A stretch of DNA of 64,000 bases from Pyrus communis (lineage: Eukaryota > Streptophyta > Magnoliopsida > Rosales > Rosaceae). The notes under the pieces are model-generated. The model searched no databases, was not told where the DNA came from, and saw only the letters and a program-made list of their open reading frames with translations. Where the stretch lies: assembly GCF_963583255.1 (NCBI RefSeq), contig NC_084817.1:5681043-5745042 (forward strand), read 5' to 3'. A program made the position numbers and the translations under genes. Shown in pieces: positions 34,091-45,545 of the stretch; position 1 is the first letter of the stretch; every line of letters begins with the position of its first letter.

Positions 34091-34557
34091 AGAATTAATT
34101 ATGATGGTGGCCGACGGAGACTTTTAAAATGCTTACTATAAGACTAAAGATTGATGGAACATGCATCTAACTCCCAAAGTTGGGGACGAGACATCATGGC
34201 AGCTACACATTTTATTGCTCATAGACGTCGTACCCACTAATAGTTTGTCTGGTGTATCGTTGGTGGGACATGAACAAATTCACTTGTCCCCCCCCCCCCC
34301 CCCCCCCAAAAAGACTTTTACAATGTTAATATACACAACATTATGCACATATGCTAATGTGGAAGGAATAGATGGGCTTATCCTTGATTTATAAAATCAG
34401 CACATAAGCTAATTATACCATGCCACATAACCATATTTTACAGTATCCTTCGTAAATAATATCATGACATTTTCCCTAGCTTAGCTCTCTTTAAGGTTTG
34501 CCTTTGTTGGTATTGTTCAATTATAAGCTGTGATTAGGATTTAGAAAATAAGCTATG
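34091..34557. other. Intergenic with C20 homopolymer
   Basis: Contains an uninterrupted run of 20 C at 34288-34307. No gene is supported. Confidence 0.5.
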
Positions 34558-34868
34558 TGCTGAATTGTGTATTCACTTGTGCTAAAATTGTCAAGTGTAG
34601 GGCTCAAATATGTAAGGTCATGAGTGTCATGTGTAATGATCCTAGTTGTTAGCTAGATGAGTGGCTGTGATTCACCTCTAGAGAGAGAGTGATCCAACAA
34701 ACAGTCTTAATGGTTTTATTCTCTTTTTACACGCCTTGTGTGATGTGAGAGTAGTAATCAATGAAAAAATCATTCATCTGTGATTTGCAGAGAGAAGAAG
34801 CAGCATCCATTTTCTTCTATCAATGCATTCATCTTCTTTTCCGAATTACATCAGCTAACTCTAATATG
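34558..34868 (+). repeat. 5' LTR of the copia element
   Basis: 311 bp, ending directly at the primer-binding site. It contains a GAGAGAGAGAG tract near 34680 and a TTTTTACACGCCTTGTGTGA block shared with the 3' LTR. It has TA instead of CA at its 3' end. Confidence 0.9.
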
Positions 34869-35041
34869 GTATCAGAGCCAGGTTTGATCAATTAAGATCT
34901 GGGCGTGGACTGTGAAGCTGAAAACGTCATTGACGTTAAAGCATTCGAGCTACATTCAAGCTTACTCCCATTCTGGTAAAGTTGCCAGAATTCCATACAA
35001 ATCAAAATCGAGTTTGTTTTCCTGTCACATCGGAGCCCACG

Positions 35042-38000
35042 ATGGCCGGATCTGGAAGTTCAGAATTAAGGACTATGATGTTCTTTGGTGAGAACTACGA
35101 GTTCTAGAAAATCAAAATGACAACGATTTTCAAGTCTCATGGACTGTGGAAATTGGTAGAGAAAAGGATTATACTCCCTGATGATTCAAAGAAGAAGAAA
35201 ACGAAGGTTGAAGAAACTGAAATTGTGGATGAAGATGATGAAAATATTGTTGAAATGTTCATGAAGGATGCCAAAGTTGTCGGGATTATTCAAAATGCTG
35301 TTTCCGATCAGATTTTCCCCCGAATCGCCAATGCAAACTCATCTAAAATGGCTTGGGATCTGTTATATGGAGAATACCATGGTGGTGATAAGGTACGATC
35401 GGTAAAACTTCAAAATCTTAGGCGTGAGTTTGAATATGCTAGGATGCGAGATGGTGAATCTTTGTCTAGTTATCTTACTCATTTAAATGAGATGATTAAT
35501 CAAATGAAAACGTTGGAGAGACACTTTCAAATGAAAGAATGGTACATAAAGTGTTGATTAGTCTGAGTAAAACTTATGATCCTATATGCCTTGTGATTAA
35601 AAATACTAAATGCCTTGAAACTATTGAGCTACAAGAAGTGATTGCAATTTTGAAAGGTCAAGAGCAGCGTTTTGATTTACACTCCTCCGATGCAACTGAA
35701 AAGGCTTTTGCTTCTTTATCTGTGGGTAAAAATAGACAGAGTAAGAGCAATACTTAGTCTAGTAAATAACAGGCAAAAAAAAAAAATAAAAAATAAAAAA
35801 TAAAAAATAAAGGAACTCAAAGGGTAAGAAATGGGATTCAAAGCCAAGGTTTCAACAAACATCACAATCTGTGAGTCAAGCAGGTGCAAAACCTCAATGC
35901 AAAGTGTGTCCAAGTTTCATTTTGGAGAATGTAGGCATAAGGGGAAACCAAAATGTTACAATTGTGACAGATTTGGTCATTGGGCCAAAAAATGCACTGC
36001 AGGAAAGCTTGTGCAAAAGGCAAACTATACAAATCAAGTAGAAGTGACAGGGAACCTTTTACATGCAAATAGTGCTATCTTAGAGTCAAATGTGAATGGT
36101 CATTAGCATATTGATAGTGGATGCAATAATTACATGACAGGAAATGTAGATCTTCTTGTTGATGTGAGAACAAATGTAGCAGGGAAGGTACAAATGCCAA
36201 CTGGAGCATTGATGGATGTAGCTGGAATAGGTTCACTAGTGATCAACATTAATAAAGATAGAAAATACATTAGAGAAGTTATGTATTTACCTGGTTTAAA
36301 AGAAAATATGTTAAGTGTTGGACAAATGGATGAGCATGGCTATTACTTACTTTTTGGAGGAAAGATGTGCAGTGTATTTGATGGACCTTCACTTGACTGT
36401 CTCATTGTTAAGTTAGAATTGAAGAGACACAGATGCTATCCTTTTAGAATTGAAGAGACACAGATGTTATCCTTTGTCATTGTCATCAAATGATCAGATG
36501 GTGTTGAAAACCAATGTGTCTCATTCAACAAGAATTTGGCAAAAAAGAATGGGTCACTTGCATTTTAAAGGGCTCAATCAGTTAAAGGATAAAAATATGG
36601 TACATGGTTTGCCATACCTAGAAGAACACAGTGAAGTGTGTAAAGGGTGTCAACTTGGAAAATAACACAGAGATGATTTCCCAAGAGAACAAGCATGGAG
36701 AGCTAGTGCACCACTGGAGTCAGTGCATGTAAACCTGTGTGGACCTATGAGAACCGAATTTATTACAGGGAATAAGTATTTCATGTTGCTCATTGATGAT
36801 CACACCAAAATCACATGGGTGTATTTTCTCATGCACAAATATGAAGTTTTAAGCTATTTTAAGAAGTTCAAAGCTATGATTGAGCTGGGTTCAAAGTGAA
36901 ATGCTTGAGAAGTGACAGAAGGGGAAAGTTTATGTCCACTGAATTCACTCAATTCTGTGATGATTTAGGCATTCAAAGGCAACTTACACTAGCCTACACT
37001 CCTTAACAAAATGGAGTGGTAGAAGGAAAGAGAGAATAGTGGTGGAAATGGCAAAATCAATGCTACATGACAAAGGAATACCTTGCTATCTTTGGGTTGA
37101 AGCTGTTCACACTACAGTCTACATTCTAAATAGGTGTCCTACAAAATCTCTGGACAACATCACTCCATTTGAAGCTTATTGTGGGAGAAAACCATGTATT
37201 GCTCATCTGAGAATATTTGGCTCAAAGTGTTATGTACATGTTCCAACTGAACTAAGACATAAGCTTGAATCGAAGAGCACAAAAAGGGTGTTTGCTGGAT
37301 ATGCAACATGTGAGAAAGGCTATAGAATATTTGATCCAAACTCTAAGAAGCTAATTTTGTCTACAGATGTAGTGTTTGATGAAGACTCAAGTTAGGATTG
37401 GAAGTCAACTAGTAGCAGCCAATTCTCTGTAACCTACTTATAGGGTCAGAATGAAGTTGAGCCTAGAATGAATGAGATTGAAAGAACACCCATATCTAGT
37501 TGTGTTCCACATTTAAGGGAATAAACTAGTAGTAGTCAAGAAATCACTGATGTCACTCAGTCTTATGATCACACACCTTTGAAATGGAGGAATTTGAATG
37601 ATGTTCTTGCTTAATGCAATATGTGCATTGTGGAGCCAGAAAAATATGCAGAAACAGCTCAAGATGAATCTTGGTTAAAAGTAATGCAAGATGAGTTGGC
37701 CATGATTGAAAAGAATGGCACATGGGAATTAGTTGACAGACCAACAATGCAGCCTGAGTTAAGTGGGTTTACAAAACCAAATTAAACCTTGATGGCTCAG
37801 TTTTAAAGAACAAGGCAAGGTTAGTTGCCAAAGGTTATGCTCAGAAACCTGGTTTGGAATATAATGAAACGTATGCTTCAGTGGCTAGATTGGACACCAT
37901 CAGAACCCTCATTGCTTTAGCAACTCAGAAGAACTGGAAGTTGTACTAACTTGATGTTAAATCTGTTTTCTTAAATGGAGCATTGCATGAAGAAGTGTAT

Positions 38001-39150
38001 GTGGAACAGCCATAAGGATTTGTAGTGAAAGGCAATGAAGATAAAGTGTATAGGCTCCATAAAGCTCGCTATGGACTGAAATAGGCACCTAGAGCCTGGT
38101 ATGGGGAAACTGATACATATTTCTCACATTGTGGTTTTCAAATGAGCTTAAGTGAACCAACACTGTATATCAAGTCAAGGGGAGAAAATGATATCATAAT
38201 TGTTTTTATCTATGTAAATGACATTGTCTACACAGGTAGGAGCATGGAGATGTTGAGAGAATTCAAAGAGGACGTGATGATGAAGTATGAGATGACATAG
38301 TTAGGTCTACTCCACCACTTTCTAGGAATAGGGGTCATTCAAACTAACTCTAGCATTTTTATTCATCAAAAGAAGTATGCCTCTTCTTTGTTGAAAAAAT
38401 TTGGTTTGGATGAATGCAAATCTGTGACTACACCAATTGTAGCAACTAAGAAATTGAGTAAAAATGATGGGAGTGGATCTATAAATGAAGAACAGTATAG
38501 AAGCATTATGGGAAGCTTGTTGTATCTCACTGCTACCAGACCTGATATCATGTATGCATCTAGTCTACTTGCTAGATTCATGCATTGTCCTACTAACAAA
38601 CATTATGTAACTGCTAAGAGAGTAATTAGTTACATAAAGGGAACTTTGGATTATGGCTTGGAGTATGTGAAAGGAAAGAAAGCAATCCTAATTGGATTAT
38701 GTGATAGTGATTGGGGATGATCAATTGAAGACAGTAAGAGTACCTCATGCTATGCATTTTCTTTTGGAAGTGGAGTGTTCTCATGGGCATCTATCAAGCA
38801 AAATTATGTTGCATTTTCAATTGCAGAGGCAGAATAGATTAGTGCGTCAAAAGCCACAACGCAGGCAATCTGGCTAAGATTTGTACTGAAGGACTTTGGA
38901 AAACTTCAAACTGAAGCAACTCCATTGCAGTGTGATAACACATCTGCAATTGCCATCACTAAGAATCCAGTGTTTCATCAAAAGACAAAGCATGTCGATA
39001 GAAGATATCACTTCATCAAGGATGCATTGCACGATGGTATAATTGATCTGGTGTACTGCCCTACAAGTGAACGATTGGCAAATATCTTCACCAAGGCTTT
39101 GACCAAGGACCGATTCAACTACCTCATTGATTTGCTTGGAGTCAAATCAG
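35042..39150 (+). pseudogene. Copia gag-pol polyprotein, inactivated
   Basis: The order is gag, protease, integrase, reverse transcriptase, RNase H, as in copia. Gag starts at ATG 35042 (UBN2-type; AWDLLYGEYHGGDKV near 35355, LSSYLTHLNEM near 35465). A CCHC knuckle (CYNCDRFGHWAKKC) lies near 35955. The protease motif HIDSGCNNYMTGN is at 36107-36145. The integrase has a GHLHFKGL header near 36550, a core with LIDDHTK near 36790, and YVHVPTELRHKLESK near 37235. The reverse transcriptase has LDVKSVFLNGALHEEVYVEQP near 37950-38010. Its catalytic YVDD reads YVND at 38211-38222. RNase H with TKHVDRRYHFI ends near 39150. At least nine in-frame stops and several frameshifts destroy the frame. Confidence 0.92.
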
Positions 39151-39169
39151 CTCAAAGCTTAAAGGGGAG

Positions 39170-39477
39170 TGTTGAATTGTGTATTCACTTGTGCTAAAAC
39201 TACCAAGTGTAGGGCTCAAATATGTAAGGCCATGAGTGTCATGTAATGATCCTAGTTGTTAGCTAGATGAGCGGTTGTGATTCACCTCTAGAGAGAGAGT
39301 GATCCAGCAAAGAGTCCTAATGGTTTTATTCTCTTTTTACACGCCTTGTGTGATGTGAGAGTAGTAATCAATGAAAAGAATTATTCCTCTATGATTTGTA
39401 GAGAGAAGAAGCAGCAACCATTTTCTTTTATCAGTACATTCATCTTCTTTTCCGAATTACGTCACCTAACTCTAACA
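39170..39477 (+). repeat. 3' LTR of the copia element
   Basis: 308 bp, following the polypurine tract. It lacks a 2-bp TG present in the 5' LTR near 34636 and ends CTCTAACA. Confidence 0.9.
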
Positions 39478-40978
39478 GGTATATGTATATCTGTGCGCAT
39501 GAATATATAGGTATATGTATCCATGCCTATCATATTTTGCTCTCTTTTAAACCAACGCAAACGACATCTTTTAATTAGTTAATTTTCCAGCGTATATCTT
39601 ATATTCTTTTTAAGGTTAATTGCATGCTACATCTTGTAATTTTCGAAATGGACCGCCATGTTCTAATTTGCTAACATTGTACTATGATGTTTTAGAATCA
39701 TATCAATTTATGCGGTTTAGATGTTGAACTTTGTGATCATTCGTTAAGTTGATGACATGATGATCATGAGGACTCATTTATAGGTTAACGTGGAATTAAC
39801 AACCCGGAACAAAAATAACCATCATCGAGTTTTATCTTCTCTTCATAGTAGACGTTTCGTATCCCAAAAACAACAAACAATGGTACAATTTGGTTATAGT
39901 GGTGAAAGTGTGGCTTAATTTTGCACAGCTCATAAATGAATCCTCATCAGTTTAACGGTGGATTAGAAACAAACAAACGAAAGATAAACGAGTGTGTTTT
40001 CAAAATCTCATTGTCATTATTTTTTTTATAATTAAAAACACTAACATAGAGGATGTAAATTATCGTCAACCTTTTTTCTTATATGCATACCATAAAACTT
40101 GAATAGAACTTTCGAAGAAGGATATCTAACATCAAGTTTTCAATTTAGTAAAACAATATTTGTGTCCAGTTCTCCATTTAGTAGAACAGTATGTGCGTTA
40201 CATGGAAATTATGATCACACAATGCTATATATGTACAACCCGATCATCTTACTAACAATTTTCTGTATTTCTCAACCAATGTAACTAGCTAACATGAGTT
40301 GATCGATGCAGTTAGTTTTTCTTCCTCTTAAAATGTGTGGGTGTAGTGTGATCATGTAGGTTGAGAAAATAACGTTTTCCTTTATCAAAGTGTCATCTTG
40401 CCCCGTACGTAATACTGTATGCCATCTATGGTTTAGTTATCTTGGCCTCGCTTTCCAATAGGTGGAGGAAAAGCCTGAAAAATTAGAGCTAGCCTCATTT
40501 GTAACTGTTAGGAATTTTCGTTTTGTACCTTGTTACTTGTTCGCTAGATTTGTTGCATGCCTAGGGAACATGTAAATATCCGCTAAATCTTGTGACATAT
40601 AAATTTTCCACTTATAAGTGGGATGTCGTAAATTTAATTTTCATGAATTGTTGTCAAATTATGATCAGAGTATTATGAGGTTTAATTCAACTCTAACTAG
40701 TGCTAGTCAATCAATAATTTGCCTCAAACAACTTCGCGTCACACGTCCTCTCAAATTTCAACCTAATCATCACTAAATGATGGTCCAATTGGAATCCACA
40801 CGTTATATTTAGTGCATGCTTATGTATTTCCCACAACTAAAGTATGACTGTATGTACGTCATTTTTTGCCAACTAAGGTCATTGTTGGAGAGTGACAGCC
40901 GCCTTCGGACGTGGGTTTGGACCCTGTGCTACTTTCCTCGGCACAAAACACACCATGCAACACAATTATTAATAAATA
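39478..40978. other. Intergenic, nothing recognised
   Basis: AT-rich sequence without a supported gene, RNA or repeat boundary. Confidence 0.35.
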
Positions 40979-41130
40979 ACTTTAACGAAAAGCTTCTGGT
41001 ACAGTTTATTATAAAGAAAAATCGTATTTTCACACTAAAAAGTCAATCCTTGTACTATTTATTTTACCTTTTATTTTGTCCTTATCGTTAAAACTCAAAA
41101 TTTTCAAACCGTTTTCATTAGTATTCTTTA
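40979..41130 (+). mobile_element. MITE-like short dispersed repeat, copy 2
   Basis: Full-length relative of the repeat at 5013. It opens TTTAACGAAAAGCTTC, carries ACACTAAAAAGTCAATCC and TTGTCCTTATCGTTAAAACT, and ends near TTTTCATTAGTATTC. Confidence 0.7.
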
Positions 41131-42085
41131 TTAATATGTAAGCATGCATGCTGAGTTCCGAAGAGAAGGGTAGTGTCATAATCATTGACGTAAAATGGTG
41201 GAAACATAACATATGATAATTAATAATAAGAATAAAGGAGTGAACTTTCACTAACATTTACCAATAATTTGGAAACAAATTATGGTAGTGACATCATGCA
41301 TTATAGAGTGTGCATACGTAATAGTACATAGATTAATCTGAGAGGTACGTACACTAGGTTAATTAATTAGTAGAAAACTTGGAAATAAAAACATGAATAA
41401 ATTAAATAAGGCTTGTATTTTGTATTGAGCACAATTGATGCCAGAATTCACGTGATTATGTGAAACTGATGCTAGCATGAGACACGTTTGCATTGAGACT
41501 GATGCTAGCATCTCCACTAACTTAGGAAAAAAGTAACGTATTATACATAATACTATTACGGTCAACATCAAGAAGCTAAGATAGATAAGTAGAGCAAGTT
41601 GTAAACTTAATGGAGAACTCTGCAGAACGCATTTCCAAAGACCTTTGAGGTGGTGGTGCATTCGAGCCAATCATGCATATCTGCATGCTAAGGCGGCAAT
41701 AAACATATAAACATAAACATAAATACTACAAACGCTTTTGAGGGGAACTTGAAGACGTACGTTGTATATTGGTAAATGTCACGTCGGTCATGGCCACTGT
41801 GAGGAGAAATTTTAGCGTTTAGGGAAAATGGACTACCGAATTCCGACGGCACACTAAGAAAAAGTCCATGCCCACCCCTTGATATGAGACCCACATTTAT
41901 TTCATTTTGTTTTATCCCACCCTCTCTCGTACCATCCTCACTTTCTCTCCCGCACATAAGCCTTTCTCGCAACGCCTGAGTGATTCTTCTGCGAAAGACA
42001 TAATGGGAATTGTGTGAGAGGTGGGGTAAAAAAATGGAGTAAGACTGAGTCTCAAATCAAAGAGGTCGGCCATGGGTTGTTTTTT
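41131..42085. other. Intergenic, nothing recognised
   Basis: No supported gene. Short open frames on the minus strand show no recognisable domain. Confidence 0.35.
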
Positions 42086-42956
42086 AGGAAACTTTAACGA
42101 AAATCTTCCGGTATTATTCACTTAAATGAAAAACCACATTTTTATACTAAAAAGTCAATCCTGGCAGTAGCAGATCCAGAATTTTAACATTGGATGGTCC
42201 TAGTATAAAATATTCAAAGATTTTGTAGACGGAAATAGTGCACAATGTGCAAAAGATTTTTCTCTATTTTTTAAATGAAACATTTTGTCGAGTACTTTTT
42301 GTATATATGAGCGGCCTTGTTTTGTTCTTTGAAGATTAAAAGTCTTGTAAAATTTTCAATGTCAATTTTTCTTGGCATCTAATGACTTGAAAAGCCTTTC
42401 TTGAGAACAGGTAAATTAAAGAGTTTTTTTAATTTTTTTAATTTATTAAGATACTCTTAACTTGAAAGGGATTCTTTCTTTTTAGATATTAATAATTAAG
42501 AGGTGAAGTAATTTAAAAGGTTAACAAAACATATTTAGCATATAATACTTCTGCAGGGGATAGAAAAAAGGTATTTAAATAGAATGTGGTGGGTCCAAAT
42601 TAGAAAAGGGATAGAAAGAGTGCAAAACGACAACGTTTCTTAAAAGTAAAAAAGCACAACCCTTCTTCTTCATTTTGCCGGTTCTGCAACTCAAGCTTTC
42701 CAGCGAATAAAACCCAGCGAATGATGGCTCTAATATTTACTATGTTATCCTATTAATTCACTATAATTTATCCTATCGAGTCCTTCATAGAGCTCTGCCT
42801 AGGGTTTAGGGTGGTCCTCCGAGGTTCTTCACAAGCGTTTCTTCGATGTTTGGAGGGTCCCTGGCCCACCCTGATCCCTATATAGATCCACTTTTTATTT
42901 TGTCCTTATCATTAAAACTCAAAGTTTTTAAATTCTTTTCATTAGTTTTCCTTTTT
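42086..42956 (+). mobile_element. MITE-like repeat copy 3, split by an insertion
   Basis: The left half of the repeat (GGAAACTTTAACGAAAA to AAAAAGTCAATCCTGG) ends at 42164. The right half resumes at about 42881 (TATAGATCCACTTT, then TTATTTTGTCCTTATC) and ends TTAGTTTTCC. The reading is clear because copies 1, 2 and 4 are uninterrupted at this point. Confidence 0.8.
42165..42880. mobile_element. ~716-bp insertion within the MITE
   Basis: It starts CAGTAGCAGATCCAG, resembling CAG(T/G)GGCGGA(T/G)C ends of non-autonomous hAT-type elements, and ends near CACCCTGATCCCTA. The expected 8-bp TSD (AATCCTGG on the left) is not recognisable on the right, so the superfamily is open. Confidence 0.55.
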
Positions 42957-42966
42957 TTTAAGGATA

Positions 42967-43141
42967 ATATTTTTTTTTTTAACAAACGATATTATTTACA
43001 CAAAGGTTGGGTGGGGGAGTTGGCTAAACCTCATAGTGGACTAGCAATAATATGGTTCAAATTCCCTTTTGGCGAGAATCGAACCTAAAACCTCTCAATT
43101 ATAAGTGAAGAGAAATATCACTTGACTATAGTACCAAATGA
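42967..43141 (-). mobile_element. tRNA-type SINE, copy 1, 12-bp TSD
   Basis: TTTTTAAGGATA flanks the element at 42955-42966 and 43142-43153. Read on the minus strand it has an A-box-like stretch (TATAGTCAAGTGATA), a B box (GGTTCGATTCTCGCC near 43070-43084), a body (CATTATTGCTAGTCCAC...) and a 3' A-rich tail next to the left TSD. This is the plan of a tRNA-derived SINE. Confidence 0.85.
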
Positions 43142-43153
43142 TTTTTAAGGATA

Positions 43154-44333
43154 TCACTTAGGTACTCAGTTGTGAGTACTTATCTTTTAATTTTGTGTAT
43201 GATATTTTTGTTGAAAAATATTAGTATTTTATGGTTATTGGATGAATAATAAGTTGGTAGACGATGTAGCATTTTGAAGTTTTATAGCCGTTTCGGCATT
43301 CTTTGTTATTTACTAATATTCTTATTATTTTATAATCTTGTCGTACTTTGATATTCAACTCTTTCAACACTTCTTTTTATTATTTTCGAAAATAATAGAT
43401 ATATTATTAATTTTTCTAAGTTTAACAAAAAACATAGAACACGTGAAATTTTTTTCATTACACCAATTAAAAAAAAATGAGTACACAAAACACTCACTAA
43501 CGAGCAGGTCCTTTTTTGGAAGTGGGTGGAAAAGATCCGGTGTTGAGGTTTCGTACACTAGAATTTCACACTGAGAGCCACGGAATCCACGAAGATGATT
43601 CCTCTCCCACAATCGCTTTCAGGACCCACTTGCTGAGTTGGCCAAGGCCCCCACTGTGTAGCTGATGGCCCCACAGTGTCTAGCGTGTTGTGTTGTTTTT
43701 GTGCGCTCCAAAAGATTCGCATCACATGTTCTGTCTTATTGCCATGCGGGGTATCTCCCAACTTTCCGCTACTCGGTGTGAAACTTCCGCCCCCGGGTTA
43801 AACTATTCCCCTTAATTAGTTGATTAATTTAACTAAAGTGAGTTGTCTCCTAATTTTGCCAACAGGTCCTCTTCGGATTCTTTTGATACGAATTTTGAAG
43901 ATTCATAAATCTTGTTCATTCATCGTATATTATGTAATTAGTTTTTATCATGTACTATTTATATTTAATTTTAAATAATAATATTTAAAATAATTTTTAA
44001 TTTCATAATGTACGATGAATAAATATGATTCAAGAATTTTTGAAATTCTCATAAAAAGGATCTGACGATGATCCGGATTCCTAATTTTGGCCCCTAATCC
44101 TGGCTCTTTCGGCTATTGGCTACTCTGATTTTTCATTCTTTTTTCCTTCTTTTTTTCGTGTCTTTGGGGTGGGGCAATTAAAGTTATTTTTACTCTTTAA
44201 ACAGTGACTACAGAGAAGATAAGTTTAACAAAACCCGTAATTAGGGAAATAAAAAAATCATGACGAATTTCTTGTGCAGTGTAAGATTCTTGATTTGCTA
44301 ATGGATCCACAGATCTTTGACAATCATATATTG
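43154..44333. other. Intergenic, nothing recognised
   Basis: No supported gene, RNA or element. Confidence 0.35.
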
Positions 44334-44487
44334 AGAGCTTTAACGAAAAGCTCACGGTACTATTCACTTTAACGAAAAACCACATTTTTACACTAAAAAA
44401 TCAAATCTAGTACTATTCACTTTACTCTTTAGTTTGTCCTTATCGTTAAAACTCAAAGTTTTCAAACCCTTTTCATTAGTTTTCCTT
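44334..44487 (+). mobile_element. MITE-like short dispersed repeat, copy 4
   Basis: The best-preserved copy. It opens GAGCTTTAACGAAAAGCTCAC, carries ACACTAAAAAATCAA and TTGTCCTTATCGTTAAAACT, and ends TTTTCATTAGTTTTCCTTC. Confidence 0.75.
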
Positions 44488-44524
44488 CATATTTACCCTA
44501 CTTCCGTCCGTACTCAACGAAATT

Positions 44525-44686
44525 TTTTTATTTATTTAAACAAACAATATTATTTATATTATGAAAGGTGAGGAGTGAGCTAAGTCTAACAATAGGCTAA
44601 CAATAATGTGGTTCAAATTCGCTTTTGGTAAGAATCGAACCTAAGTTCTCTCGCTTACAAGTGAAGAGGAATATCACTAAGTGGCA
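44525..44686 (-). mobile_element. tRNA-type SINE, copy 2, 16-bp TSD
   Basis: CGTACTCAACGAAATT is repeated exactly at 44509-44524 and 44687-44702. On the minus strand the 162-bp element has the same body as copy 1, with a B box (GGTTCGATTCTTACC near 44629-44643) and an A-rich tail (AAATAAATAAAAAAA). The perfect long TSD points to a fairly recent L1-type insertion. Confidence 0.92.
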
Positions 44687-44902
44687 CGTACTCAACGAAA
44701 TTAGCACCACCTTTTTAGAGGTCTTTGTCATTAGAAATTAAAATATCTCAGCTCTAATTCTGATATTAAACTAAGAATTTATATTATGATCTGAAATTGA
44801 CACTCTGAAAAATTCTCTAGGAGTGCATGATTTTTTTTTTTTTAAATGTCAATGATAGCTCACTTATGAGCTAAAATTTTCAAAACCAAACACAATTTAC
44901 CA

Positions 44903-45540
44903 TGTCACATCCCGGCCCGGGGCGGATCACTTCTCGGGCCCGCTCCACCACCGTAGCACGATATTGTCCGCTTTGGGCTTACCATTCCCTCACGGTTTTG
45001 TTTTTGGGAACTCACGAGCAACTTCCCAGTGGGTCACCCATCATGGGATTGCTCTAGCCCCCTTCTCGCTTAACTTCGGAGTTCCTACGGAACCCGAAGC
45101 CAGTGAGCTCCCAAAAGGCCTTGTGCTAGGTTGGGATGAGAATATACATATAAGGATCATTCCCCTGGGCGATGTGGGATGTCACAATCCACCCCCTTAG
45201 GGGCCCGACGTCCTCGTCGGCACACACGCGACCAGGGTTAGGCTCTGATACCAATTTGTCACATCCCGGCCCGGGTGGGACCACTTCCCGGGCCCGCTCC
45301 ACCACCGTAGCACGATATTGTCCGCTTTGGGCTTACCATTCCCTCACGGTTTTGTTTTTGGGAACTCACGAGCAACTTTCCAGTGGGTCACCCATCATGG
45401 GATTGCTCTAGCCCCCTTCTCGCTTAACTTCGGAGTTCCTACGGAACCCGAAACCAGTGAGCTCCCAAAAGGCCTTGTGCTAGGTAGGGATGAGAATATA
45501 CATATAAGGATCATTCCCCTGGGCGATGTGGGATGTCACA
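44903..45540 (-). mobile_element. Cassandra TRIM retrotransposon
   Basis: Two 284-bp LTRs (44903-45186 and 45257-45540, offset exactly 354) flank only 70 bp of internal DNA. The LTRs run from TGTCACATCCCGGCC to GATGTGGGATGTCACA and differ at about 7 positions (~97.5% identity). Read on the minus strand, the primer-binding site TGGTATCAGAGCC (45253-45241) follows the right-hand LTR after 3 bp, and a purine-rich GGGGGTGGATT precedes the other. Each LTR contains 5S rRNA-like DNA, the diagnostic trait of Cassandra. The flanks TACCA (44898-44902) and TACCG (45541-45545) match at 4 of 5. It encodes no protein and depends on other elements to move. Confidence 0.92.
45013..45110 (-). promoter_or_regulatory. 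5S rRNA-like region of Cassandra LTR (left)
   Basis: The minus strand resembles plant 5S rRNA over most of its length. It has GAACTCCG and AGTTAAGCG of the A-box region, and an intact C-box-like TGGGTGACCCACTGGGAAGT, followed by TGCTCGTGAG. The equivalent stretch in the right LTR is 45367-45464. It could act as a pol III internal promoter; it is not a functional 5S gene. Confidence 0.85.
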
Positions 45541-45545
45541 TACCG

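Larger units (their letters stand above)
34558..39477 (+). mobile_element. Complete but degenerate Ty1/copia element
   Basis: LTRs lie at 34558-34868 and 39170-39477. A tRNA-iMet primer-binding site (TGGTATCAGAGCC) follows the 5' LTR directly at 34869, and a polypurine tract (AAAGGGGAG) at 39161-39169 precedes the 3' LTR. The LTRs run from TGCTGAATTG or TGTTGAATTG to CTAATA or CTAACA and differ at roughly 25 of ~308 positions by eye (~8%), so the insertion is not recent. No 5-bp TSD is evident: CTATG on the left, GGTAT on the right. Confidence 0.93.

Noticed and set aside
45013..45110. Candidate 5S rRNA gene
   Set aside because: Too diverged over its length, and duplicated exactly with the Cassandra LTRs.
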